Of a DNA stretch of 42,121 nt, positions 16,864-26,684 are shown in pieces. The DNA is from J089 sp964549745 (GTDB lineage: Bacteria > Fidelibacterota > Marinisomatia > Marinisomatales > J089). The notes under the pieces were generated by a model. That model had not been told where the DNA came from. It saw only the letters and a program-made list of their open reading frames with translations, and did no database searches. The position numbers were made by a program, and so were the translations under genes. The first letter of the stretch is position 1. Each line of letters starts with the position of its first letter. The stretch lies in assembly GCA_964549745.1 (NCBI GenBank), contig CAZJWP010000008.1:1-42121 (forward strand). The letters run 5' to 3'.

Positions 16864-17205
16864 TTTGGATTTTGGCTTTTCGATTACTTTAAAAACACGT
16901 TCACCTTTACGGGCCATTCGGTATTTTTCCCGAGCCAGTTTTTCAATGTAGTCCGTATCCGTTTCCAATCGATTTTCTTCCTGTTTTAACGCTTTCTGCC
17001 GCGCACGTAATTCGGTGATCTGTTTCTGGACCTCCGCTCGCTCCTGGCGAATCTTGATCAGCCGGTAAATTCCATGATCACCGATAAAAAGCATGATAAT
17101 AACAATGACGGTAGTCAGGAGAAATATTCCCCACGCCGGCGAGGAATTTTTCCGCTTTTGACGAATACGTTTTGTAACCGAAGATTTGCGTTTTTTTCGC
17201 GCCAT
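16861..17205 (-). CDS. FtsB/DivIC septum formation initiator family protein
   Basis: 114 residues. Basic N-terminus (KKRKSSVTKRIRQKRKN), one membrane helix (WGIFLLTTVIVIIMLFIG, about 25-42), then a periplasmic coiled coil (RQERAEVQKQITELRARQKALKQEE in register) and the family end DYIEKLAREKYRMARKGERVF. FtsB-type proteins join FtsL and FtsQ in the divisome. The start overlaps the enolase stop by one base (TGATG at 17203-17207), the frequent eno-ftsB gene order. The stop lies in repeat copy 4. Confidence 0.88.
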   Translation of the reverse strand: MARKKRKSSVTKRIRQKRKNSSPAWGIFLLTTVIVIIMLFIGDHGIYRLIKIRQERAEVQKQITELRARQKALKQEENRLETDTDYIEKLAREKYRMARKGERVFKVIEKPKSK

Positions 17206-18491
17206 CAGGAGCGGCCTAAAACCTCCAGGCTTGGAAAGTGAGCCTTTTCACCCAGTTTTTCTTCGATTCGCAGGAGTTGATTGTATTTACAAATCCGGTC
17301 TGTCCGGGAAGCAGAACCTGACTTGATCTGACCCATGCCCATGGCGACCGCAAAATCGGCAATGATGGTATCTTCCGTTTCGCCGGAACGATGAGAAATC
17401 ACGGCACCGTAATCGTTTTTCCGGGCCAGTTCCACGGCCTGGATGGTCTCGGTAACAGTACCGATTTGATTCAACTTGATCAGGATCGAATTCATGATAT
17501 TTTCATCGATCGCTTTTTGGAAAAGGCGAATATTGGTTACGGTGATGTCATCTCCAACAACCTGGATCCGCTTACCTAAAGCTTCATTCAGGACTTTCCA
17601 CCCTTCCCAGTCGTTTTCATCCAATCCGTCTTCCAGGGAAACGATGGGAAATTGTTCAATCAAACCCTGATAATAGGTTACCATTTCTTCTGAAGTGAGT
17701 TGCCGGTTTTCCGAATCCAGGTGGTATTTACCGTCATGATAGAAAGCGCTGGCCGCGGAATCCAACGCTATATAAATATCTTTCCCTGCTTTGTAGCCGG
17801 CATTTTCAATTCCTTCCAGGATCACTTCAATCGCCTCTTTGTTGGAACGCAAATTCGGAGCAAAACCGCCCTCATCACCGACAGCAGTGTTTAATCCGCG
17901 GCCGTGCAGTACTTTTTTAAGATGATGAAAGGTTTCCGCGGCCATCCGCAATGCCTCGCGAAAATTGGGCGCTCCCAGAGGGAAGATCATAAATTCCTGG
18001 ATGTCCACATTATTATCGGCATGTGTACCGCCGTTAAGAATGTTCATCATGGGGACGGGAATTGTGCAGGATGAATTTCGGCAAAGATATTCGTACAGTT
18101 CTTTCCCGGCGCTTTTTGCGGCTGCGCGAGCCGCTGCCATGGACACACCTAGAATTGCATTGGCGCCCAACTTGCCCTTGTTGGCTGTGCCATCCGCCTC
18201 GATCATTGCCTGGTCCAGGGCTTCTTGATCGGTAACATCCATACCGGGCACGACCCGATTGAGAATTGTGTTTACATTTTCAACTGCTTTCAGCACACCT
18301 TTTCCCAAAAAGCGTTTCGGATCGGCGTCACGCAATTCCACGGCCTCCTGCTCACCGGTGGACGCGCCGGAGGGCACCGCCGCTCTTGATGTGATCCCGC
18401 TTTCAAGTTCCAAATCCACTTCCACGGTTGGATTTCCCCGTGAATCCAAAATTTCCCGGGCGTGAACGTTCTTGATCGTTGTCTCAGACAT
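17205..18491 (-). CDS. eno: enolase (phosphopyruvate hydratase)
   Basis: 428 residues, glycolytic enzyme converting 2-phosphoglycerate to phosphoenolpyruvate with Mg2+. Clear signatures: AREILDSRGNPTVEVDL near the N-terminus, PSGASTGEQEAVELRD, the GANAILGVSMAAARAAA loop, VPMMNILNGGTHADNN, GDEGGFAPN, and ILIKLNQIGTVTET with SHRSGETEDTIIADFAV. The ATG at 18491 is chosen because GGGAG lies about 10 bp upstream and the family starts there; an upstream codon at 18506 would add five residues. Confidence 0.97.
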   Translation of the reverse strand: MSETTIKNVHAREILDSRGNPTVEVDLELESGITSRAAVPSGASTGEQEAVELRDADPKRFLGKGVLKAVENVNTILNRVVPGMDVTDQEALDQAMIEADGTANKGKLGANAILGVSMAAARAAAKSAGKELYEYLCRNSSCTIPVPMMNILNGGTHADNNVDIQEFMIFPLGAPNFREALRMAAETFHHLKKVLHGRGLNTAVGDEGGFAPNLRSNKEAIEVILEGIENAGYKAGKDIYIALDSAASAFYHDGKYHLDSENRQLTSEEMVTYYQGLIEQFPIVSLEDGLDENDWEGWKVLNEALGKRIQVVGDDITVTNIRLFQKAIDENIMNSILIKLNQIGTVTETIQAVELARKNDYGAVISHRSGETEDTIIADFAVAMGMGQIKSGSASRTDRICKYNQLLRIEEKLGEKAHFPSLEVLGRS

Positions 18492-18703
18492 AATTTCTAC
18501 TCCCAAATTTTTAATTGCTATGGGTCAAAAAATGACGATGATCGTCGCCGCAAATCTACGGATTTATCCATGGTATATGGTAGATGGAAGATGGAAGAGG
18601 GGGATACTTTGTTGCGTTCTGGATGTAAGTATAAGAATTGACAATTTACTTCAATACATTAATTGTCCTTTGACGCCACCCTTGAAAGATTTGCTTTCTT
18701 TAC

Positions 18704-18718
18704 TTAAACCTTAAACCT
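18704..18718 (+). repeat. TTAAACC heptamer tandem repeat at edge of gap 2
   Basis: Two perfect TTAAACC units plus one base run into the gap, and the right flank resumes with AAACCT (18819-18824), the same unit in phase. The gap therefore probably hides a longer microsatellite. Confidence 0.7.
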
Positions 18719-18818
18719 NNNNNNNNNNNNNNNNNNNNNNNNNNNNNNNNNNNNNNNNNNNNNNNNNNNNNNNNNNNNNNNNNNNNNNNNNNNNNNNNNN
18801 NNNNNNNNNNNNNNNNNN
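18719..18818. other. scaffold gap 2 (100 N)
   Basis: Exactly 100 N between heptamer-repeat flanks; true length unknown. Confidence 0.98.
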
Positions 18819-18932
18819 AAACCTCGTTTTCCGGGTTATTCCTTAGCATCAGTCGAAAGAAAGGCTTAGATTTAGCTGAATAATTTTTTTGTCGTGAACA
18901 AAGGGACATCGGTCACTTTCTTTGAGGGAATT

Positions 18933-21900
18933 ATGTTAAAACGAATTTTTTCGACACTGGGAATCGCCGTTCTCATTGCCTTCACCTTGCAGTGCAAGGT
19001 GGATAGCGGCCACATTACCGGACCATCTGTAGACCAGGACAAATACCTGATCTACAAATCATTTACTGCCGGATCGCAAACGCTGTACAATGGCGGAGAT
19101 ACAACTACTGTTCGGCTGAAAGTGGTCGATGGCTCCGATCAACCGGTCGGCAATATTGCAGCCGGTTTTGATGCCCTTTTGGGAACGATTACAACCTCAG
19201 ACACTACCGACACACTGAACGGGCTTGCCACGGCGCTTTATACATCACCGGATAGCGCCGGTATTGACCGCATTTTGGTCTCTACCGGGAGCAAAGAAGA
19301 TTCCCTTTATATATTAGTTGTCGATCGCAATCTATCTGTAAACCTGTCTGTCAATGAGGATTCCACAGATGTGTTGGCCGACGGAGTATCGCATATTCAA
19401 GTCACCGGAAAAGTGACCAATTCAGCCAATAAAGGCCAACAGGGAATTACAGTCTATTTCACAACCACTGCCGGGAAAATCACGGGAGCCGTTACGACGG
19501 CGGATACAACCGGAGAAGCAATTGCAACGCTTACAAGTCCAGCCCTAACCGATTCAATAGATGCCACGATTCGTGCATCTTTAGTTCCTATGTCAACTGC
19601 AAACAGGCACATTGGAGGCGGTCTGAACACCGCTGCAAAAGTGAGCTCACAGCAGTCCGCGTCCGGGAGGTCACCTAACGAAGGAAGTGGCGAGGTTCAA
19701 AACCCGGAAACCATCACAACCACTACCACTGCCAACGATTCAATCACGGTATCTTTTAAAGGCGTAAATATTTCAATGACCCCCGATCCGGTTGAAATCT
19801 CTGCCACGGGACATTCCCAATCCTTGATTCGTGTCAGCATGCGCGAAGCAAACGAAGGTCCTCCGGTCATGGGGAGAAGCTATACAGCCACCACAAACTA
19901 CGGAACCCTCTCCGGTACATTTACCACCAATAATGATGGCATTGATACGTTGGCTTTGACCAGCAGTACGCTGGCGGCAACAGCGGAGGTCATTCTGAAA
20001 TTTGGAAACGAATTAAGAGATACCACCCATGTTCGTTTTGTATCGGCCAAACCGACAGCCATGAGCCTTTCCACAACAGCGTCCTCAATTTTGGCCGACG
20101 GTACTTCCCAGAGTACCATCGTTGCCACGGCAACCGACGTCACGGGAAATCCCGTATATGGTCAGGTGGTGGATTTCGCAGCAACATACGGAAGCCTGGA
20201 TCACAACATTGTTCAAACGGACAATAATGGCGAAGCAACGGTAACCCTGACCAGTCGATTCAGTCAAACCGATACGGTTGTAACAGTTTCGGCTGTGGTT
20301 GAATCCGATACGTCTTTGTCCGATATGATAGATATCACCATGGCGGGTATATCGATGAACCTTGTATCGGATGCGTCTCAAACCGTGGCGAACGGTTCAA
20401 ATACAATCCAAATTTCAGCGGTGGTTTATCAAACATCCACCCACAGCTCGGTCATAGATCAACCGGTTTACTTTTCCACTACCTTAGGAACAATCACCAA
20501 CCAGGTGAACACCAATTCCAGCGGTGTAGCCGTTGCCACCTTAACGGCCGGTATATTTCCGGGGAATGCACAGATTGTAGCCCGGGTTGGAACCAGTTTG
20601 CGTGATACGGTAAACGTTAATTTCCTTAACAGCGGGCCAACCGCCATTTCCCTGACGACAGATACACCCGGAATATTGGCCGACGGCTCAACCGAAGCCA
20701 CGCTTACCGTGACTATAAGCGATACGCTTGGCGATCCGGTTGACGGCGCACTGGTCACCTTTTCCAGTGATTTGGGTTCCCTTTTCCCCCAAAGCACTAC
20801 CACCAATAACGCCGGGCAGGCCACAACCCAATTCACGGGAATTCCCAGCACCGTTGATCTCACGGCAACAATTCGATGTGAACTGAACACGGGACGGCAA
20901 CTGGTTTCCTATGAAACAGTATATCACCCTGAATTACGGGGACGATTGGATGAAAACACGACTATCCAAACGCCGCTCCGACCTGAATCCACCCCATCTC
21001 CTTTAAGTGATAGTTTGCAGGTTCAATTGCTTGGTGTGACGCTCAGCGTGACAGCCGGAAGCGAGGTCATCGTTGCTAATGGGATAAATACAACAGATAT
21101 CAGCGCCCGCATTTATGAGACCACGAATTCACACCCCATCACAGACAGGTATATATACTTTTTCTCCGATATGGGAGTCATTTCCCCGTCGGCAGTAAGT
21201 AATTCAGGCGGTATTGCCACAGCCACACTGACCAGTCCATATATTCCCGGGACAGCACAGGTTGTAGCCGCCTTTGGTTCCGGTCTTCGGGATACGGTTT
21301 CGGTGGAATTTTTAAGTAACGCGGCGAATTCTCTTTCTATCAGTTCGTCCAATACAACGCTCCTGGCCGATGGCATTTCTTCAACGCCTATTTTGGCCTT
21401 TGTTACAGATACTCTGGGTAATCCACTCAATAATATTTCGGTTCATTTTTCCACGAATTACGGCTCCCTGAGTAATTCCGTTGCAGGTACCAATTCGGAT
21501 GGACAAGCCGAAACCACCCTGCTTTCGATTGCCTCGCAAAGCGATCAAACGGCCACGGTTGTTTGCCAGGTAACATCCGCCGGAAGAGAAGCCGCGAATG
21601 GCCCGGTTGCCAAAGGAATGATGGCAACCGAATCATCAAGAGCCACCCTGTCCGATTCGTTGAACATTCAATTCCAGGGTTTGACGCTAACCCTTTCATC
21701 CGAAGATTCCCTATTGGTTGCAAATGGCTCAAGCCAGGCCACCATACAGGCATTACTGCTTCAAACCACCACAGAAACGCCGGTTCCAAACAAGACAGTT
21801 ACATTTACAACCACACATGGAACAATTACCTCTTCAGGTGTAACCGATGCCGGTGGATTTGCGAACGCAACATTTACCAGCAGTTTAGGTGAGGGTATGG

Positions 21901-24475
21901 CCACAATTATCGGTCGGACCGGGAATACCATTTCCGATACTTTTCAAATTGAATTGTTAACAGGAGGACCGACCGCTCTTTCGCTCCTGGCCGGACAATC
22001 TTATATCCTGGCTGACGGAATTTCCAGCACTACATTGACAGCCTCTGTTACTGACACGATGGGTAACCCGGTTATTGGACGTCAGGTGGTGTTTTCCAGC
22101 GAATACGGAACGGTGAATCCAACACTTGTTATCACCGGAAGCGATGGTCTGGCCGCAACAACATTGACTTCTACAGCATCGGTCTCCGATCTCTCGTCTT
22201 CTGTTCAAGCCCATGTGCTCAATTTCTCGTCCATTGCCGATTCTTTGGATTTAACATTCCGTGGAATCACAATACAGGTAAGTACCGGGGATACAATTCT
22301 TGTTGCAGATGGTTCACAGACTACGGATGTGACCGCATTTGTTCGACAGACTGAACACAATGTATCCATCACCAACACGGAAGTGCGTTTCCAGACCAGC
22401 CTTGGATTTATTACCGGGTCTGCGACAACCGATAATAACGGAATTGCATCCGGGATTTTAACCACGGGTATTTTTGCGGGAACGGCTCAAATCATCGGTG
22501 AAGTCGGTGATGCATTGCAGGATACAACCCAGGTTCAATTCCTGTCCCACGCGCCCAATCAACTGACCTTGACCGCCGGAAGCACATCGCTTTTGGCTGA
22601 TGGTGAAACCAGCACAACCATCTCCGGAACGGTCATCGATACCATGGGGAATTCGGTCCCAAATTCAACGGTTGTTTTTTCGCTCGGTGACGGATCTTTG
22701 TCGGCAAGTGACGTTCACACCAATGCAAGTGGACAATTTAGCGTAACGGTTACATCGGAAACATCTACTACGGATATCCAGACCCAATTTATAGCTCACA
22801 CGCTTTCGAGTACATCCGTAGCGGACACGTTAAATCTGGTCTATCGTGGATACCATATAAATGTAGCTGCATCGCCATCCGGAATACCTGCTGACGGTGT
22901 ATCGACCTCTCTTATTACTCTGACGCTGTTGGAAACTTCGTCAGGGAATCCGGTCGCAGGGAAAGCGTATCAACTCAGTACAAATCTGGGATCAATACCG
23001 ACAGGAGGAACCACCAACGGACAAGGTTTTGCCGAAGCAAGCCTGACGGCCGGAACGCAAAGTGGAAATGCCAAAGTTATCGTAACTGCCGGTATTAAAG
23101 ATTCAGTCAACGTCGAATTTTTTACCACCGAACCAAAGACCGTTTCCCTTTCTGCCGCCAATTCCACTGTTTTGGGAGATGGAACCACAACAACTCAGTT
23201 GACCGCGACGGTTCAGGATACTCTTGGCAATCCGGTGTCGGGCGTTACCGTCAATTTCCCATTGGCCGGAAATTATTCGCCTTCGAACTCCGGCGTGACC
23301 GACGATCAGGGTCAGGTTCAACGGAATTGGAGTTTGGCGACCACGGTGGATAGTAACGCCACCGCCCTGGCCACCCTGCCGGATTATGGTATCTCTTCTG
23401 ATACAACATCGGTTTTATTCCGCGGTGTCACTTTGTCTATGTCGGCTTCCCCGAACAATTTATATGCTGATGGAAGTTCAAGTTCATCCATTTCGCTGGT
23501 AGCTCATGTACAGGGAACCGGAAATCCGATTTCGAATCACGCCTTTACGCTTTCCACGGACTTGGGGCTTGTGACTGAAAATGGAATTACCAATGCCAGT
23601 GGTGTAGGTACCGGCACCCTAACCAATCCGAACGCTGTAACGGGCACGGCGACAATTACCGCACAATTTGGATCATTAACCAAAACTACTACGGTCAGCT
23701 TCCTGGCCCTGGTACCGGATTCAATTGCGGTAATCTCCGATGCAAACAGCCTATTGGCTAATGGAGATTCATCAACTACTATTACGGCGCAGGTCTACGA
23801 CACGGAGGGGAATCCAGCGTTAGGAATTTCGCTTAATTTCAGTACCAATCGCGGTAGCATCTCGCCCCGGAATATAACGACGGACAGCGCCGGGGTTGCC
23901 ACCGCAACCCTCACATCCACGTCCGAAACCGCAGATCAGTCAGCACAGGTAATCGTCAAAAGTAACCTGAATTCAAGTGTGGCCGATACGCTGAATCTTA
24001 CATTCAGAGGTGTTACGGTCGATCTTTCAGCGGCTAATCATTATCTTGTTGCGGATGGTATCAGTTCCACAACTTTAAGTACGCAAGTAACCGAAACGAC
24101 CAACGGAAATCCGGTTCCAAATGGAACGGTTTCCTGGTCCACGACCCGCGGCGTTGTTCCGGCAACATCAACGACGTCAACGCTTGGATTAGCGACCAGC
24201 ACATTCCTGGCTGGAACGAATCCTGGAACAGCGGTTGTGACGGCAGCTTTCGGGGCTGAACTCAGCGATACGGTCCACATTAACCTGGTGCCCACACATG
24301 ACAGCACACTGGTGGTTTCCTATTATAATCCCGATGGAAATCCCGGTAATGGAACCGAACAATTGACGGTTACCGCGATTTACGCTGACGCCAATGGTTA
24401 TCCCATAGATAGCGTGATGGTTAATTTTTCACTGGTTCCGGCAACCATGGGAGTGATTCAATCTCCAAAGATGAC
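18933..24475 (+). CDS. giant bacterial Ig-like (Big_1/invasin-type) repeat lipoprotein, 3' end lost in gap
   Basis: At least 1847 residues before the gap. ATG at 18933 (GAGGG 5 bp upstream) gives the leader MLKRIFSTLGIAVLIAFTLQC, a likely lipoprotein signal with a loose lipobox. The rest is about 18 Ig-like modules of about 100 residues, each with (L/V)A(D/N)G-(S/T) near its start, a middle GNPV-x-G-x-x-V-x-F and TDxxGxAxxxLTS near its end. From module 4 on, two module types alternate: type A (ILADG, recurring near 20090, 20676, 21364, 22010, 22592, 23167, 23755) and type B (VANG/VADG, near 20383, 21075, 21716, 22300, 22890, 23466, 24050), making a supra-repeat of about 580-690 bp. Such stalks project from the cell surface for adhesion. 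No C-terminal barrel can be assigned safely because of the gap. Confidence 0.88.
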
Positions 24476-24575
24476 NNNNNNNNNNNNNNNNNNNNNNNNN
24501 NNNNNNNNNNNNNNNNNNNNNNNNNNNNNNNNNNNNNNNNNNNNNNNNNNNNNNNNNNNNNNNNNNNNNNNNNNN
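24476..24575. other. scaffold gap 3 (100 N) inside the Ig-repeat locus
   Basis: Exactly 100 N. Its nominal length happens to leave one open frame across it, but as the length is a placeholder the frame says nothing about continuity. Confidence 0.98.
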
Positions 24576-25163
24576 TCAGGTTGGACCGTTAAGAATCAGA
24601 CCTATTGTGTTGGTTACGAAATGGTCTATTCAACTCGAACTACCTTTGGTTTCTATGGCGGGATGAATTCAACACAAATTCCATCCTCTCAAGCTGGATT
24701 GAGTGATTTCAGCGGAGAACGTTCCACCTATCTTGAAGGCCGGCTGAAACAAACGTGGGGATTTATTTACTTGACCTCTGGTGTGCGTCGATATAAAGCA
24801 CCCGGGCTGACCAGCGAAACGAAGGGTAACTCCGTCATACATTACGATAATGTTTATACCTTATGGGAATTCCCGGTTGGGATTGGCTTGCAGGAAACAG
24901 TGAATCAGACGACACTTGCATTAGGTGTTTCTCAGACCTTCCTATATGGAGAGAATCAGGTCGGTGTAAAAATCACCAGTCCGGGACAGACTTCAAATTT
25001 TGGTACAATCAAACAGACATTTAGTGATCAGCAAACATTGTTATACTCCGGAACGCTCCTAATTGGGATTCTGAAAAATTATACATTGGGTTTTACCGTA
25101 GAAACGGACGGCCAGGCAACAACCTTAGCCAATTTCACATTTTATACACCGGTAAAGAAATAA
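24576..25163 (+). CDS. 3' fragment of a beta-barrel-like outer-membrane protein
   Basis: 195 residues read from the gap edge. Strongly alternating strands with aromatic residues (VGYEMVYSTRTTFGFYGGMN, TWGFIYLTSGVRRYK, LWEFPVGIGLQETV, NYTLGFTVETD) and an end ANFTFYTPVKK suggest a membrane beta-barrel. There is no Ig-like module in it. It may be the C-terminal part of the same surface protein or the end of a separate gene whose 5' part is in the gap. A terminator follows 1 bp after the stop. Confidence 0.6.
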   Translation, partial: SGWTVKNQTYCVGYEMVYSTRTTFGFYGGMNSTQIPSSQAGLSDFSGERSTYLEGRLKQTWGFIYLTSGVRRYKAPGLTSETKGNSVIHYDNVYTLWEFPVGIGLQETVNQTTLALGVSQTFLYGENQVGVKITSPGQTSNFGTIKQTFSDQQTLLYSGTLLIGILKNYTLGFTVETDGQATTLANFTFYTPVKK

Positions 25164-25164
25164 A

Positions 25165-25190
25165 AAGGCCGCTCCGAAGAGCGGCCTTCT
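25165..25190 (+). terminator. intrinsic terminator after the beta-barrel gene
   Basis: Perfect 10-bp stem AAGGCCGCTC / GAGCGGCCTT with CGAA tetraloop-like loop (25175-25178), right after the stop codon. Strong, nearly symmetric, with A-run before and short T-run after, so it may work in both directions. Confidence 0.85.
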
Positions 25191-25257
25191 ATACGAAACC
25201 CTCAAGCTAAAGATCATAGGTGTAACTAGGATGTATAAGCAACACAGAAAATTCGGG

Positions 25258-25281
25258 CTTATTGAGAACAGTGTCAATAAG
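25258..25281. promoter_or_regulatory. perfect inverted repeat, putative operator
   Basis: CTTATTGA (25258-25265), 8-bp spacer, TCAATAAG (25274-25281). The half-sites are 16 bp apart centre to centre, suited to a dimeric regulator. It covers the -35 hexamer of the promoter at 25262-25290. The downstream transposase-derived protein or response regulator could bind it; that is inference. Confidence 0.55.
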
Positions 25282-25290
25282 GTATATACC
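25262..25290 (+). promoter_or_regulatory. putative sigma-70-type promoter
   Basis: TTGAGA (25262-25267), 17-bp spacer, TATACC (25285-25290), pointing to the gene at 25363 with a leader of about 65 nt. The -35 is embedded in the palindrome at 25258-25281. Confidence 0.5.
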
Positions 25291-25362
25291 CTAAATTATA
25301 CAAAAAAATTTGTGACAAGACTATGACCGGAAGTCTGATAATCTGTAAGTTCTTAAATAACA

Positions 25363-26028
25363 ATGAGAAATAAGTATTGTAAGCGTTCAAAGATTTCTGC
25401 GAACAAATTTCGCGATTTGGTTCGTTATTATACGCAGGGGTACAATGCTACCCAGATAAGCCGGCTTTCGAAATTAAATCGCAACACGGTGAACCGGCAT
25501 TTGCAAATGATGCGGCCACGTATTGCCGAACTTTGCGAGCGTGAAATTCCGGATGATAAAGTCATCAATGTTTTTGAGAGCTCTCTGGGTTTCAAAGAAG
25601 TACAGAATAAATCAGGAAGCGCGAATAAGATCAAGACAGTATTTTTCGGAATATTTAATTCCGGAAGTATGATTTTTACGGAAATTCTCACGGAGGACCA
25701 AGTGCAAAAATTTAAAAAGTTTTTCCATGTAAATTCGAAGACCGGGTCATTTGAAAATGAGTCGGGCATAAACAATAAATATCTGTTTAAATTAAATAAT
25801 GGGAAAGAGATTCGGATCATAACCGGAAACGCATTAAATGTACACCAATATGAGAAAAAACTGAGTGCATTTTGGACGTTTACTAAATCCAATCTGAAGA
25901 AATACAAAGGAATTAAATTGAATTCACTATACGACTATCTTAAAGAATGTGAGTTTATGTATAATCATCAGGATGAAGACAGATACCGGATTCTGCTTAA
26001 ATATTTCCGCAACCATCCCCTGTTCTAA
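25363..26028 (+). CDS. catalytically dead IS1595/ISXO2-type transposase derivative
   Basis: 221 residues, intact. The N-terminal part has a helix-turn-helix, YNATQISRLSKLNRNTVNRHL (about 27-47 region), and the C-terminal part FWTFTKSNLKKYKGI...DYLKECEFMYNHQ...RILLKYFR matches the end of ISXO2-like transposases. The zinc ribbon is missing, and the catalytic residues are gone: the usual DES is FES (71-73), the usual YTD segment is not present, and the Glu of GIENFW is replaced (KLSAFW, 166-171). No terminal inverted repeats are seen around it. AT-richer than its neighbours. The response regulator ATG follows 2 bp after the stop, so it is probably a domesticated DNA-binding protein. Family assignment is by pattern. 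Confidence 0.65.
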   Translation: MRNKYCKRSKISANKFRDLVRYYTQGYNATQISRLSKLNRNTVNRHLQMMRPRIAELCEREIPDDKVINVFESSLGFKEVQNKSGSANKIKTVFFGIFNSGSMIFTEILTEDQVQKFKKFFHVNSKTGSFENESGINNKYLFKLNNGKEIRIITGNALNVHQYEKKLSAFWTFTKSNLKKYKGIKLNSLYDYLKECEFMYNHQDEDRYRILLKYFRNHPLF

Positions 26029-26030
26029 TT

Positions 26031-26684
26031 ATGCCGCATCTTATTCTTAAATCCGAAGAACAAACAGCAAAGTCGATCCATATTGTATTAGTGGACGATC
26101 ACGATATTGTACGGGACGGGTTGGAAGCGCTCCTGGAATCAGAACCACACATTCAGATTGTGGCAAAAGGCTCTTCCGGTCAAGACGCCGTTGACCTGGT
26201 TAAGACCTATCAACCGCATATCCTGGTTTTGGATATTAACATGCCGGATATGAGCGGACTTGAAGCCACGGAAGAGATTCGAAAGTCCAATCGCCTGGTT
26301 AAAATACTCATCCTGTCAATGTATTCCGAAATTGCCTATGTGAAACAAGCTATTCACGCAGGCGCCAACGGTTACCTTATCAAACAATCGGCTGCCGGTG
26401 TTTTGCTGGATGCTGTAGAGGCACTTTGGTCGGGAAAAGAATATTTTAGCGCTGAATTAATTCCGGAGCTCGAACATTCGGATGAAGCGGAAGAAATCCT
26501 GACATTAAGAGAAATTGAAATTCTTAAACATATTGCCAACGGGAAAACCGGTCGCCAAATTGCCACAGAGCTGGACCTGAGCTATAAAACCGTCGATTCG
26601 CACCGGCAGAGCATTATGCGAAAACTGGAATTACATGACATTGCAGGTTTGACCCGATATGCCCTTCAACACAATATCATCTAA
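26031..26684 (+). CDS. NarL/FixJ (LuxR) family response regulator
   Basis: 217 residues. Receiver domain at about 16-135 with acidic pair Asp22/Asp23 (VDDHD), phospho-acceptor Asp68 (LVLDINMPDMSG), and the conserved Lys in GYLIKQSA. LuxR-type DNA-binding domain at about 152-217: LTLREIEILKHIANGKTGRQIA, then SYKTVDSHRQSIMRKL. It would be phosphorylated by a histidine kinase and bind DNA as a dimer. It starts 2 bp after the transposase-derived gene, and its stop abuts the kinase remnant, whose loss may have left it orphaned. Confidence 0.93.
   Translation: MPHLILKSEEQTAKSIHIVLVDDHDIVRDGLEALLESEPHIQIVAKGSSGQDAVDLVKTYQPHILVLDINMPDMSGLEATEEIRKSNRLVKILILSMYSEIAYVKQAIHAGANGYLIKQSAAGVLLDAVEALWSGKEYFSAELIPELEHSDEAEEILTLREIEILKHIANGKTGRQIATELDLSYKTVDSHRQSIMRKLELHDIAGLTRYALQHNII

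Larger units (their letters stand above)
18492..18932. other. non-coding region between eno and the Ig-repeat lipoprotein gene, with gap 2
   Basis: 441 bp holding divergent promoters (not clearly recognisable), a short direct repeat GATGGAA around 18582-18597, heptamer TTAAACC repeats before the gap, and a 100-N gap. No supported gene. Confidence 0.6.

Noticed and set aside
18704..18824. TTAAACC array as telomere-like DNA
   Set aside because: Only partial units are visible, in the middle of a bacterial scaffold; a simple microsatellite is enough to explain it.
18700..18909. Minus-strand open frame across gap 2
   Set aside because: Mostly N; flanks are heptamer repeats and promoter DNA.
19898..24307. 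Several minus-strand frames of 70-140 codons within the Ig-repeat gene
   Set aside because: They recur because the sense strand is repetitive and rich in Thr/Ser codons; compositional shadows.
25363..26028. Active insertion sequence
   Set aside because: Catalytic residues are replaced, there are no terminal inverted repeats or target duplication, and the gene is coupled to a regulator.
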